Assembly (NCBI RefSeq): GCF_017104965.1
Contig: NZ_JAAGPR010000020.1
Location: 62,001 to 126,000 of the forward strand
Direction: 5' to 3'
DNA from: Paraburkholderia sp. Ac-20340
GTDB lineage: Bacteria > Pseudomonadota > Gammaproteobacteria > Burkholderiales > Burkholderiaceae
DNA length: 64,000 nt
The notes under the pieces were generated by a model. It was not told where the DNA came from. It saw nothing but the letters and a program-made list of their open reading frames with translations, and did not search any database. How positions within the stretch are numbered: position 1 is the first letter of the stretch; each line of letters begins with the position of its first letter. The position numbers and the translations under genes were made by a program. This document shows positions 33,883-42,566 of the stretch, piece by piece.

Positions 33883-34995
33883 TTAGCTGGTGATTGTCGA
33901 AGAGCCCGAAACGGGCGCGGCGCTCGACACACTCGACACATCCGTGGTGCGATGCGTCCGCTCGAGTGCAGTCACATAATCGTGCGACTGCATTTCGGCG
34001 AGCCGGCTCGTTGTGCGCGATACATCGTGCGCACCATCCAGTCCTTCAAGCGCTGCCCGCACCGGGCGGTCCGACGCCATAAACAGCGCGTGCTTGCGGT
34101 CGTAGAGAATATCGATCAGCCAGACGAAGCGCTGCAGTACGTCACGCCGCTGGAGCATCGCCGTGTCCAAACGGTCAAGAATTACGCCGCGCCAGCGTTC
34201 GGCCAGCGCAAGATAGTCGAGGTGCGAACGTGGCGTGCCGCACAGCGCATCAAAGTCCACCCACACCAGTTGCTTGCCCGCCGCCGTGATTGGCAACGAG
34301 CGACCGGCCACTTCAATATCTGCGGGATGGATGGCTGCTTGCGCTTCGTATTCGGCAAAAACTGTCCACAGCGCTTCGCGCGTGCCATCGAGCGGGGCGA
34401 AGTAACGCGGTTGTGTCGACTCGACACACTTTTCCCGATAGTCGCGCGCGCCGTCGAACGCGATGATGTCGAAGTGACGCTCGATCCGCGCAATGGTCGG
34501 CTCGAAGCGCTCGTGAAATTCTGGGTCCGGCAAAAGCATGCGTGGCGCATAGTTCGAGGTCAGCACGATACGCGTGCCGCTCGTCAGTGCCGTTTCCAGA
34601 AATCGGCCGATCAGAAATGCGTCGGCGATATCGTGCACATGGAATTCGTCGAAGTAGAGCAGATCGACGCCGTCGAGCCACGCGCGCGACACATCGCCGA
34701 GCCGATCGTCGCTACGCGGTGCCTGCACGACCAGACGGTTGATGTCGCGAATGAACTGATGGAAATGGATGCGTCGTTTTGAACACGACGCGAGCGCGTA
34801 AATCGTGTCGACGATCAGACTTTTGCCGCGCCCAGGCAGACCGTGACAGTAGACGCCGCGATGCTCGCGTTGAGCCGCTTCCGCGCGGCTACCCTTGAGC
34901 AGGGCGCAGAGTGTGTCGATTGCCCTTTGCTGGCTTTCGTCCGCGACGATCCTCTTTTCGGCAAGTGCGTGGGCGATGGCGGACGGCTCGATCAT
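33883..34995 (-). CDS. zapE: ZapE/AFG1-like AAA-type ATPase
   Basis: The protein is 370 residues. It has Walker A GLPGRGKSLIVD near residue 55, HFHQFIRDINR, Walker B LLYFDEFHVHDIADA, and the sensor-like VLTSNYAP, the usual order in ZapE, which binds the FtsZ ring under stress in E. coli. The C-terminal ~100 residues include VWLIDILYDRKHALFMASD, also typical. A parS-like palindrome lies within the coding sequence at 34412-34428, read as Val-Glu-Ser-Thr. Because most Burkholderiaceae carry a main-chromosome zapE, this copy may be a paralogue; that is inference. Confidence 0.86.
   Translation of the reverse strand: MIEPSAIAHALAEKRIVADESQQRAIDTLCALLKGSRAEAAQREHRGVYCHGLPGRGKSLIVDTIYALASCSKRRIHFHQFIRDINRLVVQAPRSDDRLGDVSRAWLDGVDLLYFDEFHVHDIADAFLIGRFLETALTSGTRIVLTSNYAPRMLLPDPEFHERFEPTIARIERHFDIIAFDGARDYREKCVESTQPRYFAPLDGTREALWTVFAEYEAQAAIHPADIEVAGRSLPITAAGKQLVWVDFDALCGTPRSHLDYLALAERWRGVILDRLDTAMLQRRDVLQRFVWLIDILYDRKHALFMASDRPVRAALEGLDGAHDVSRTTSRLAEMQSHDYVTALERTHRTTDVSSVSSAAPVSGSSTITS
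34412..34428. repeat. parS-like site 10, inside the zapE-like coding sequence
   Basis: A full 17-bp match with C at the centre, 2.3 kb from site 9. Half-site sequences also occur nearby at 33923-33940 (two tandem TCGACACA) and 34912-34919. Confidence 0.8.
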
Positions 34996-35280
34996 GCGAA
35001 GACTCTAAATCAGCGTTGAAAAGGCGAGGCACGTACTCGACGCGCGGACGCGCCAGTTTATCAGCGAGGCTTCAAAGTCTGTCGTCATCCTTGCTTCCCG
35101 CCACACGACGCAGCGAGTGGATGCTGAGCCACGTGATCATCCAAAATCCCCACGCAATTGATGTTCGTAATTCGTAAAAATACATAGGATTGCATATCAA
35201 TATACAGATTATAGAAATCGATAAGCATTGCGAATGAAAAATAAATTGCTACATCAAGCCACGTAAAACAAGCACAAAAA
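34996..35280. other. Intergenic DNA, AT-rich
   Basis: The 285 bases between the zapE-like and DUF2252 genes are AT-rich at the right end. No gene, terminator or repeat family was recognised. The zapE promoter should lie at its left end. Confidence 0.4.
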
Positions 35281-36576
35281 TTACGCCGTTCGCTTGTCCG
35301 TTGCATAACGCCGGCAATGTTCCAGATACCCGGCTTCATGGCTGCTCGCCAGTTGCACCACACTGTTCCAGAGCCAAAGCGGCGCATCGATCGTCCTTGA
35401 CCGGCTGCGCCGCAGTTCGGCAAGCCAGCCGCGTCGCGTCGGCGGGTCCATCTGCCGCGCGTGCGCCTTGCCTACCACGGCCGCGAGATAAAAGGCGACC
35501 TTGCGCGCATCGTCCTTATCGAGTTCGTCGATTTCGAGCTTGAGGTCTTGCGGCAGCAACTCGCGTATCACCACAGCGCGATCGAGCAGACGCGCGGCGC
35601 GCATGCGCTCGCCCAGAAACGGTGAAAGATGACGCGCGCCTTCGACGACACGTTCGGCGTTATCGCGCGGCATCGACGCATCTTCATAGCGCGGCGCAGC
35701 CGCTTTTACGCCTTCCTTGATGTCCATGAGACAGAGATCGTCGCCTTCGATCACACCGCCGTCCACATCGAGCAGCACCGCGTAACGCAGTCGCCCGAGC
35801 GAACTGCAGCCTTTCACCCAATACGCGGCATCGAGCACTTCCACGGCGCCTTCGTCGCTGCGACCGCGCAATCCTGTGGGCAAACTGGCGATCGCTTCAT
35901 CGGCGAACAGCGACGCGATTGCCTTGCCCTCCGCGCGCGTGAGTGGCCAGAAGCGCTTGCCGAGCGGAATCGTCGGCCGGAGATCTTCGATGCGTTCTTC
36001 GGCGAGATGTCGCCACGAACGGCGTACCGCAAGCTTCATCGCCAGATGCACCGGCTCGGGCCGTTCAGGCAATTGCGGTTTTTTGCGCTTCGTTTCGAAT
36101 GCCGATTGATAACCTGCGGCAAGCGCCTCGATCATGTGCACGATGGTGAGACCCGAGAGCGCCGATCCGCGCGCTGCCGTCGCAAGCGAAAGCCCAAGAC
36201 GAATCAGATCGTGCGCAGGATTGCCGATGACGGTCTGATCGAGATCGCGAATATGCACCTCGACCTTGCCGTCCTGATTCGCAATCGGTCCGAGATTGCC
36301 GGTATGGCAATCGCCGCAGATCCAGATCGCCGGGCCGCGCGGCAGCGAACCGCCATTTGCATCGACGATCCATTCGTAAAACTGTTCGGTATTGCCGCGT
36401 ACATAGGCATGCGGCGAGCGCGCCATTTTCAGGCGGCGCTGCTCGGTGAGAATCGCCTGGCGATCGGCGGGCTTCGGCAGTTTCTTTACGCGCTTTGCGT
36501 CTTTGGCGTCCAAAAGAAGCGCATTGTCCTGCGTCTCTTTTTTACTTTTCGATTTACTTTCGGTTTTGTTCGTCAT
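35281..36576 (-). CDS. DUF2252 family protein
   Basis: The protein is 431 residues from the ATG at 36576, which has AAGGGGA just upstream; the frame extends to 36612. The N-terminus is a lysine-rich linker. The core has the kinase-like pattern of DUF2252: SPHAYVRGNTEQFYEW, WICGDCHTGNLGPI, VEVHIRDLDQTVIGNPAHDLIRL and later LCLMDIKEGVKAAAP. The HxGNLG and D-x-D elements recall aminoglycoside-phosphotransferase folds, but no substrate is known. It stands alone, with a divergent small gene 256 bases upstream. Confidence 0.8.
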   Translation of the reverse strand: MTNKTESKSKSKKETQDNALLLDAKDAKRVKKLPKPADRQAILTEQRRLKMARSPHAYVRGNTEQFYEWIVDANGGSLPRGPAIWICGDCHTGNLGPIANQDGKVEVHIRDLDQTVIGNPAHDLIRLGLSLATAARGSALSGLTIVHMIEALAAGYQSAFETKRKKPQLPERPEPVHLAMKLAVRRSWRHLAEERIEDLRPTIPLGKRFWPLTRAEGKAIASLFADEAIASLPTGLRGRSDEGAVEVLDAAYWVKGCSSLGRLRYAVLLDVDGGVIEGDDLCLMDIKEGVKAAAPRYEDASMPRDNAERVVEGARHLSPFLGERMRAARLLDRAVVIRELLPQDLKLEIDELDKDDARKVAFYLAAVVGKAHARQMDPPTRRGWLAELRRSRSRTIDAPLWLWNSVVQLASSHEAGYLEHCRRYATDKRTA

Positions 36577-36832
36577 TTGCGTCCCCTTCGCATGTGCGCA
36601 GGTGCAGTGCAAATGGCGTGCCTTGTTTTATTACGTTTTGAAAGGCATTCCCGCACCCAACTCACCAAACGTTACACAAACAGCGAATATCGACGAATCA
36701 TGCGTCATAAAACTTAAAAGCGTTTTCGCTATGCTTCGACGTTGTCTTACCGCTGCTTTCCAGTGCGCGTAAGACGACGCTCGGGCCGCCTCCTCGAGCC
36801 GTTGTTGTGCCTCTATCTGGACGGAGACTTCG
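36577..36832. promoter_or_regulatory. Divergent intergenic region before the phospholipase genes
   Basis: These 256 bases separate the DUF2252 gene from the lipoprotein and phospholipase C genes and should hold both promoters. The centre is AT-richer, and no promoter was assigned with confidence. Confidence 0.35.
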
Positions 36833-37261
36833 ATGACGGTCGATTTCGTGCCGGCGCGCCCGCTATGGTGCAGCGCGCCGCGCAAACGTTTGAGCCTGCC
36901 CGGCGTGTTCTCACTCGCGCTTTTCAGCACTTTCGTTGCGTGCGCAACGAGTGCTTGCAGCAACCGCGACGACGACACACGCGTCGTGCTGACCACGCGC
37001 GCGGAACGCGATCTCGCGCAAACGCAGCCTGCGCCTGCCCTATCTGCTGCCGCGCAGCAGGGCACATCTGCGCTTGCGGGCGCGTTCTCGTCTCCATCGA
37101 ATTCCCCAGACAGTGCAAATGGCGCCGCGGCGATCACCGCGATCGCTGTGCGCTCGCCCGCACGCGCCGCGGCTGTCTCCGATGGCGCAAGCGGGGCGGA
37201 AGGCATTGGCAGCACCGGCGACGCACCGCTCGCACCTCCCGACATTCACACCGCAGACTGA
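36833..37261 (+). CDS. Putative small lipoprotein
   Basis: The protein is 142 residues and matches no family I recognise. A basic N-terminus is followed by a hydrophobic stretch (LPGVFSLALFSTFVACATSAC) with a lipobox-like FVAC; a second cysteine follows five residues on. The remainder is Ala/Ser/Pro-rich and low in complexity, as in lipoprotein tethers. It ends 118 bases before a Tat-exported phospholipase C on the same strand, so the two may be co-expressed. The segment 37074-37261 is also open in the phospholipase frame, but codon pattern and the phospholipase Tat signal favour the assignment given. Confidence 0.5.
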   Translation: MTVDFVPARPLWCSAPRKRLSLPGVFSLALFSTFVACATSACSNRDDDTRVVLTTRAERDLAQTQPAPALSAAAQQGTSALAGAFSSPSNSPDSANGAAAITAIAVRSPARAAAVSDGASGAEGIGSTGDAPLAPPDIHTAD

Positions 37262-37379
37262 CGTACCCGCAGCCGTACCCGAAACGCAGCACCCGGCCGC
37301 GCGACCCCGCGCCGTCTGCCGCCATATGGGCGGCGCGGCGTCGCGTGTGCCTTCTCAACCCGACGATGGAAACCACAAT

Positions 37380-39494
37380 ATGACTTCGAGAAGCCGCCGT
37401 GATTTTCTCCGCACCGCCGCGATGAGCGCCGGTTCGGCCACCGCCCTGACGATGCTGCCGCAAGGCATCCGCAACGCGCTTGCTATCCCCGCGAACAATC
37501 GCACGGGAAGCATCCGCGACGTCGAGCACATCGTCATCCTCATGCAGGAAAACCGTTCGTTCGACCATTACTTCGGCACGTTGCGTGGTGTGCGCGGCTT
37601 CGGCGATACGCGGGCCATCACGCTGCCCAACGGCAAACCGGTGTGGAACCAGCCGCTCGCTGCGGGTGTCGGCGAAGTGCTGCCGTTCCATCCCACCGCT
37701 GCAAATCTCGGCCTGCAGTTCATTCAGGATCTGCCGCACGACTGGCCGACCACGCACGCCGCGTGGAACGGCGGCCGCTACGATCAGTGGGTGCCCGCCA
37801 AGGGCACGACCACGATGGCCTACCTCACGCGCGACGATATTCCGTTTCACTACCAGCTCGCCGATGCCTTCACGATTTGCGACGCCTACCACTGCTCGAC
37901 GCTGACCTCGACGGACCCGAACCGCTATTACATGTGGACGGGCTGGGTGGGCAACGACGGCAGCGGCGGCGGCCCGGTGGTCGATAACGCGGAAGCCGGT
38001 TATGGCTGGTCGACGTATCCCGAAGTCCTGCAAAACGCGGGCATTTCGTGGAAGATCTATCAGGACATCGGCGAAGGTCTGACCGCGAAAGGGTCGTGGG
38101 GCTGGACGGGCGATAACCCGTACATCGGCAATTACGGCGATAACTCGCTGCTCTATTTCACGCAATACCAGAACGCGCAGCCGGGCAACCCGCTCTACGA
38201 TCGCGCACGCACGGGCACGAACGTGCTTAACGGCGGCGGTTATTTCGACGTGCTCAAGCAGGACGTGGCGAACAACACACTGCCGCAAGTGTCGTGGATC
38301 GTCGCGCCGGAAGCGTATACCGAGCATCCGAACTGGCCCGCGAACTATGGTGCGTGGTATGTCGATCAGGTGCTGCAGATTCTCACGTCGAATCCCGAGA
38401 TCTGGAGCAAGACCGTGCTGCTCGTGAATTACGACGAGAACGACGGCTTCTTCGATCACATTGCGCCGCCGTTCGCACCCGCGTCGAGCGCGAATGGTTT
38501 GTCGACCGTCGATACCAGCAACGAGATTTTCCCGGGCAGCAGCAAGTACGCGTCCGGTCCGTACGGTCTGGGGCCGCGCGTGCCGATGCTGGTGGTTTCG
38601 CCCTGGTCGCGTGGCGGCTGGGTCTGTTCGCAGACGTTCGATCACACGTCGGTGATCCGCTTTATCGAAAAGCGCTTTGGTGAACAGCACAATCTGGCCG
38701 AGCCGAATATCACGCCGTGGCGTCGCGCGGTGTGCGGCGATCTGACGACGGCATTCAATTTCGCCACGCCGAATGCAGCGCTGCCTTCGCTGCCTTCGAC
38801 GAGCAGCTACGCACCGCCGGATAAGATTCGTCATCCTGATTATGTGCCGGTGCCCCCGCTGGTGGGCAGCGTGCCGAAACAGGAGAGCGGGGTACGTCTT
38901 GCGCGCGCGTTGCCGTATGAACTGTTCGTGCGCTTCAATGCGAATGCATCGTCGGGCAAGGCGAAAGCGCACTTCATCAACACGGGGCGCGCGGGCGCGG
39001 TGTTCCTCGTCTACACGGCCAATAGCACCGATGCGCCGCTCACGTATACGGTCGAAGCGGGCAAGCGCCTGGAGGATCAGTTGACGATTGGCGCGACGGG
39101 CGCGTACGACTTCACCGTGCACGGGCCGAATGGTTTCCTGCGCCGCTTCGCAGGCAAGCAAACGCAGACGGGCTGGTTCGGCAGTGGCGAAACGGCGCGC
39201 CCGGAAGTGGCCGAAGGCTACGACGTGGCGAACGGCAATCTGCAATTGCGCCTTGAAAACACGGGCGGCGCGCGTTGCCAGTTCACCATCGTCAACGCCT
39301 ACGATCCGGGCACGAAGATCCAGCGCACCGTGCGCGGCGGCGATACGGAACAGCTTTATCTCGACCTGCGTAACGCGTATGGCTGGTACGACCTGACGAT
39401 CACTGTCGATAGCGACACGAGCTTCGTGCGCCGCATCGCGGGACACGTTGAAACGGGTCATCCGAGCTATAGCGATCCGGCGCTGGGCGGCTGA
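37380..39494 (+). CDS. Phosphocholine-type phospholipase C, Tat-exported
   Basis: The protein is 704 residues from the ATG at 37380, the usual length of PlcN/PlcH-type enzymes. It begins with a twin-arginine signal SRRDFLRTAAMSAG, so it is exported folded. The phosphoesterase domain has HIVILMQENRSFDHYFGTLRGVRGF, then CDAYHCSTLTSTDPNRYYMW, VNYDENDGFFDHIAPP and TFDHTSVIRFIEKRFG, which hold the metal-coordinating and nucleophile residues of the acid-phosphatase/PLC superfamily. Two beta-rich C-terminal repeats (from about residue 510) complete it. It should cleave phosphatidylcholine or sphingomyelin head groups outside the inner membrane. A small lipoprotein gene lies upstream. Confidence 0.92.
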   Translation: MTSRSRRDFLRTAAMSAGSATALTMLPQGIRNALAIPANNRTGSIRDVEHIVILMQENRSFDHYFGTLRGVRGFGDTRAITLPNGKPVWNQPLAAGVGEVLPFHPTAANLGLQFIQDLPHDWPTTHAAWNGGRYDQWVPAKGTTTMAYLTRDDIPFHYQLADAFTICDAYHCSTLTSTDPNRYYMWTGWVGNDGSGGGPVVDNAEAGYGWSTYPEVLQNAGISWKIYQDIGEGLTAKGSWGWTGDNPYIGNYGDNSLLYFTQYQNAQPGNPLYDRARTGTNVLNGGGYFDVLKQDVANNTLPQVSWIVAPEAYTEHPNWPANYGAWYVDQVLQILTSNPEIWSKTVLLVNYDENDGFFDHIAPPFAPASSANGLSTVDTSNEIFPGSSKYASGPYGLGPRVPMLVVSPWSRGGWVCSQTFDHTSVIRFIEKRFGEQHNLAEPNITPWRRAVCGDLTTAFNFATPNAALPSLPSTSSYAPPDKIRHPDYVPVPPLVGSVPKQESGVRLARALPYELFVRFNANASSGKAKAHFINTGRAGAVFLVYTANSTDAPLTYTVEAGKRLEDQLTIGATGAYDFTVHGPNGFLRRFAGKQTQTGWFGSGETARPEVAEGYDVANGNLQLRLENTGGARCQFTIVNAYDPGTKIQRTVRGGDTEQLYLDLRNAYGWYDLTITVDSDTSFVRRIAGHVETGHPSYSDPALGG

Positions 39495-39516
39495 TACGCG
39501 TAGTTTTTCTTTGTCG

Positions 39517-39552
39517 ACCACGGTTGCGCCGCCCGGCGCGCCGTGGTTTTTT
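39517..39552 (+). terminator. Rho-independent terminator after phospholipase C
   Basis: ACCACGG pairs with CCGTGGT, with an inner GCGCCG/GGCGC pairing, and six T follow. It lies 23 bases after the phospholipase stop, before the convergent LysR gene. Confidence 0.85.
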
Positions 39553-39610
39553 GTTGGCGCTCGATAAGGCAGATGTGGTCAGATGTGCGTTTCATCATCG
39601 ACGATGCCGG

Positions 39611-40492
39611 TTACGAAGACGTCTGGTTAGCCGAATGATTCACCATGAGGCCGAGCAGCATGCGGGCCGCGTCGCTCATCTGCAGCACGTCGCGATGCAC
39701 GATGCCGACGTCGCGATGAAACGCGTGATGGCCGAGATCGATCGCCCGCACCTGCGCCGGCCAGCGTCGATAGCTGGCCGTCTGCGGCACGAGCGCCACG
39801 CCCGCCCCCTTGCCGACCAGCGCGACGATGGCTTCCAGCTCGTCGAGTTCGCACACTTCCTGCACGACGATCTGCATGCGGCGCAGAAACCGGTCGACCA
39901 GACGGCCGCCAAACGAAGCGCGGTCGTAACGGATAAACGGCTGCTGCGAGAGCAGCCCCATCCAGTCGCTGCCTTTGAGCGCGCGCGGCACGATCAGCCG
40001 GAACGGTTCGCTCGCGATCGCACTCCAGCGCAAATCGCTCTGCAGCGTAAAGGGCGGCCGAATGATCGCGGCGAAATCGAGTTCGCCTGCATCGACCAGA
40101 TTGACCAGTTCCATCGACACACCCGGCACCACCCGTGTGTGGGCGCCGGGACATTGCCGATGAAAGGCCGCGAGCGCGTCAGGCAATAGCGCGCGCTGCA
40201 CCGAGGCAATCGCGCCGATATTCAAGCGCACCGCCACGGCAGGATCGACCGCGACCGTGCTCAGATTGCCGTAAAGGCGGATCACTTCCTGCGCCTGCAC
40301 GAGCAGTTGCTGGCCGCGCGCACTTAAACGCGCGTTACGGCCTTCACGCTCGAATAGCGCAAAACCCAGTTCGCTTTCCAGGCGCTGCATTTGAGCGCTC
40401 ACGGCAGCTTGAGTCAGGCCGATGCGCTTGCCGGCGGCGGCAAACGTGCCTTCTCGCGCCACGGCCAGCAGCGTTTTGAGTTCGCGGATCAT
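39611..40492 (-). CDS. LysR-family transcriptional regulator
   Basis: The protein is 293 residues. The N-terminal helix-turn-helix is typical (LKTLLAVAREGTFAAAGKRIGLTQAAVSAQMQRLE in two parts: LLAVAREGTFAAAGKRIG and LTQAAVSAQMQRLE). The periplasmic-binding-like effector domain follows from about residue 90. It is divergent from a glyoxalase-like gene 134 bases away. In this family that layout usually means control of the divergent gene and autorepression through the shared, AT-rich intergenic DNA. The effector is unknown. Confidence 0.88.
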   Translation of the reverse strand: MIRELKTLLAVAREGTFAAAGKRIGLTQAAVSAQMQRLESELGFALFEREGRNARLSARGQQLLVQAQEVIRLYGNLSTVAVDPAVAVRLNIGAIASVQRALLPDALAAFHRQCPGAHTRVVPGVSMELVNLVDAGELDFAAIIRPPFTLQSDLRWSAIASEPFRLIVPRALKGSDWMGLLSQQPFIRYDRASFGGRLVDRFLRRMQIVVQEVCELDELEAIVALVGKGAGVALVPQTASYRRWPAQVRAIDLGHHAFHRDVGIVHRDVLQMSDAARMLLGLMVNHSANQTSS

Positions 40493-40626
40493 TCACAAAA
40501 AATTTTGATGGATCGGGAAATTATAGTTTGATTTTATTTTTCAACGATACGGCCTAACATGGCGCGAACCGTTTCCCTGCGGGACGCTCACCCACAATCC
40601 CGACAGTACAAAACAAGGAGCCCACC
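40493..40626. promoter_or_regulatory. Divergent LysR / glyoxalase-like promoter region
   Basis: These 134 AT-rich bases hold the promoters of the LysR gene and the divergent VOC gene. T-N11-A-type half-sites can be fitted in several ways in the AT-rich centre, so no single operator is assigned. A strong AAGGAG ribosome site stands before the VOC start. Confidence 0.45.
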
Positions 40627-41052
40627 ATGAGTCTTTCGCCGTTTCATCTGGCGATTCCCGTCTACGATCTGCCCGCCGCGCGCGACTTTTATGGCCGTGT
40701 ATTCGGTCTCGCCGAAGGTCGATCAAGCACGCATTGGGTCGATTTCGACTTCTTCGGCCATCAGCTGGTGATTCACGAACATCCGAAGACGGCTTCGCAG
40801 GACGCGGCGCACACCAACGCCGTGGACGGCCATGATGTGCCGGTGCCGCATTTCGGCGTGGTGCTGGAATGGACGCAGTGGGAAGCGCTGGCGCAGCGCT
40901 TGCGCGAGTTCGGCACGCAGTTCGTGATCGAACCGTATATCCGTTTTCAGGGGCAGGTGGGCGAACAGGCCACGATGTTCCTGTTCGATCCGTGCGGCAA
41001 TGCGCTGGAATTCAAGGCGTTCAAGGATATTGGGCAACTGTTTGCCAAATGA
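40627..41052 (+). CDS. VOC-family (glyoxalase/dioxygenase-like) protein
   Basis: The protein is 141 residues, with two beta-alpha-beta-beta-beta units: HLAIPVYDLPAARDFYGRVFGL at the start and MFLFDPCGNALEFKAF at the end. The first-strand histidine, the middle HFGVVL and the late glutamate in LEFK are where the family places metal ligands. Substrates range from methylglyoxal adducts to catechols and cannot be decided here. It has a strong AAGGAG ribosome site and is probably controlled by the divergent LysR gene. Confidence 0.82.
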   Translation: MSLSPFHLAIPVYDLPAARDFYGRVFGLAEGRSSTHWVDFDFFGHQLVIHEHPKTASQDAAHTNAVDGHDVPVPHFGVVLEWTQWEALAQRLREFGTQFVIEPYIRFQGQVGEQATMFLFDPCGNALEFKAFKDIGQLFAK

Positions 41053-41061
41053 ACGCCTGAT

Positions 41062-41099
41062 GTGCCGAAAGGCGCGCGCGGGAATGCGCGCGCCTGGCA
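41062..41099. terminator. Long GC-rich hairpin between convergent genes
   Basis: GGCGCGCGC pairs perfectly with GCGCGCGCC, and TGCC/GGCA can extend the stem past a short internal loop. It lies between the VOC gene and the convergent hydrolase gene; the T-tract is weak on both strands. Confidence 0.65.
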
Positions 41100-41118
41100 A
41101 AACGAATGACTAAAAGAA

Positions 41119-42012
41119 TCAGCCTTCGTAGATGAAGTTGCGCACGTGCGTATTGAAGAGATCGGCGTGCGTGCCGTTCATGCCGTGCGTTGCGCCCTTC
41201 ATCGTGACGCGCTGCGCAAACTCAATCCACTCGTCGAGCGCTTCGACGTTGTTGCGGAACATCAGCGGGCTGCGCTGACCGTCGATCAGCAGCGTGCGGC
41301 ACTTGATGTCGCCAGCCGGGCGGCGCGTGTAAGCGGGCAGCGGATCTTCGAGTTGCTTGGCCAGCGTCGTGGCATTGGCGATCGCCATTTCGCGGAACGC
41401 GTGCGTGCTCTTGCGCCACGCGCCGGGCATGCTGACCGAATCCACAAACAGTTCCAGACCGTCTTCGAGCTGACCGTCGTCGATCAGGCCGACCGCGCGC
41501 GAACGCAGCGCGTTGGTGGCCGGCGGCATGACGTCGTCGTCTTCTTCGAGGCGGCGCAGCGGGCCACCCGGATCGGCGAGCACGAGCGTGCGCACGAGAC
41601 GCGGATAACGGCGCGCAAGGTGATACGCGATGCTGCCGCCGCGCGAGTGACCGACCAGGTGCACGGATTCCAGACCCAGCGCGACGATGAAATCGGCCAG
41701 TTCGTGCAGATGGCTTTCCCAGCCGAAATCGCCCTGGATGCAGGCGTCGGCGGCCGGCCAGTAGTGGCTCAGGCTCGGCGCGATGCAGCGGAAATCGTCT
41801 TCGAGGCCGTCGAGTTGCGGCTCCCAGTAGCGGTAATCGCACAGCGAGCCGTGGACAAACAGCAGCGGCTCACCGGTCCCCCGTTCGAGGTAGGGCAGAA
41901 CGACGCCCGAGTCGAGCGTCGCGAACGACAGATCGGGCGGGGCAAGCAGGGACGGATCGATGCGCTGGTTCAAGGAAGTCACTCCATTCGCGGAGATGAC
42001 ACTTTGCCGCAT
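41119..42012 (-). CDS. Alpha/beta-hydrolase family protein
   Basis: The protein is 297 residues. The fold is shown by PLLFVHGSLCDYRYWEPQ (oxyanion loop), the nucleophile elbow HLVGHSRGGSIAYHLA, and a late THGMNGTHADLFNTHVRNFI with the catalytic histidine region. An aspartate after LLIDGQRSP could be the acid residue. The family includes esterases and C-C hydrolases. Start is uncertain: 42012 is the longest, and a GTG 12-15 codons in is possible. It stands alone on its strand after the VOC terminator. Confidence 0.85.
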   Translation of the reverse strand: MRQSVISANGVTSLNQRIDPSLLAPPDLSFATLDSGVVLPYLERGTGEPLLFVHGSLCDYRYWEPQLDGLEDDFRCIAPSLSHYWPAADACIQGDFGWESHLHELADFIVALGLESVHLVGHSRGGSIAYHLARRYPRLVRTLVLADPGGPLRRLEEDDDVMPPATNALRSRAVGLIDDGQLEDGLELFVDSVSMPGAWRKSTHAFREMAIANATTLAKQLEDPLPAYTRRPAGDIKCRTLLIDGQRSPLMFRNNVEALDEWIEFAQRVTMKGATHGMNGTHADLFNTHVRNFIYEG

Positions 42013-42119
42013 CAGAACGCTTATGGGAAACGCATTAAATTGAAGCTTGCTATCAGTTTTTCTGATTGACTGCTGGGTGAAACCCTAGGTTTCATGGGTG
42101 AAACGCGGCCGGGATCAAA

Positions 42120-42566
42120 TTAAAGCGTCAGGCGATAGCGAACGAAGTCGTCGGCGGCGACAAATTCGTCGTAAAGCTTGCGCGCCGGGTTGTCCTGACG
42201 CGTGTGCCAATAGAGGCGCGACCAGCCGCGCTGCCGCCCGAGCGCCACCAGATCGCCGATCAGCGCGCGGCCCACGCCCTTGCCGCGCAAGGCGGGATCG
42301 ACGAACAGATCCTCCAGATAGCAGATGGGCGCGTCCACCCACGTGCCTTCGTGCAACACGCTCAGGCTGAAGCCCACGATGCGGGCGTCGAGCACGGCGA
42401 CGCGGCCGAGCAGCGGTACGTCCGCATCGATCAGCCGCTGCCACGTGCGTTCGCTGATCTGCGGCGCGACTTCGGTTTCGTAAAACGCGTTGTAGCCCGC
42501 CCACAGGCGGAACCAGTCGGCACGATCGGCGGGCTCGATATTGCGGATCACTAGCTGATCAGGCAT
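42120..42566 (-). CDS. GNAT-family N-acetyltransferase
   Basis: The protein is 148 residues from the ATG at 42566. The acetyl-CoA-binding segment is clear: CYLEDLFVDPALRGKGVGRALIGDLVALGRQRGWSRLYWHT (read as YLEDLFVDPALRGKGVGRA then LIGDLVALGRQRGW). The start overlaps the end of the upstream acetyltransferase gene by 8 bases, so the two are co-translated. Substrate is unknown; small stand-alone members acetylate amines, peptides or antibiotics. Confidence 0.85.
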   Translation of the reverse strand: MPDQLVIRNIEPADRADWFRLWAGYNAFYETEVAPQISERTWQRLIDADVPLLGRVAVLDARIVGFSLSVLHEGTWVDAPICYLEDLFVDPALRGKGVGRALIGDLVALGRQRGWSRLYWHTRQDNPARKLYDEFVAADDFVRYRLTL

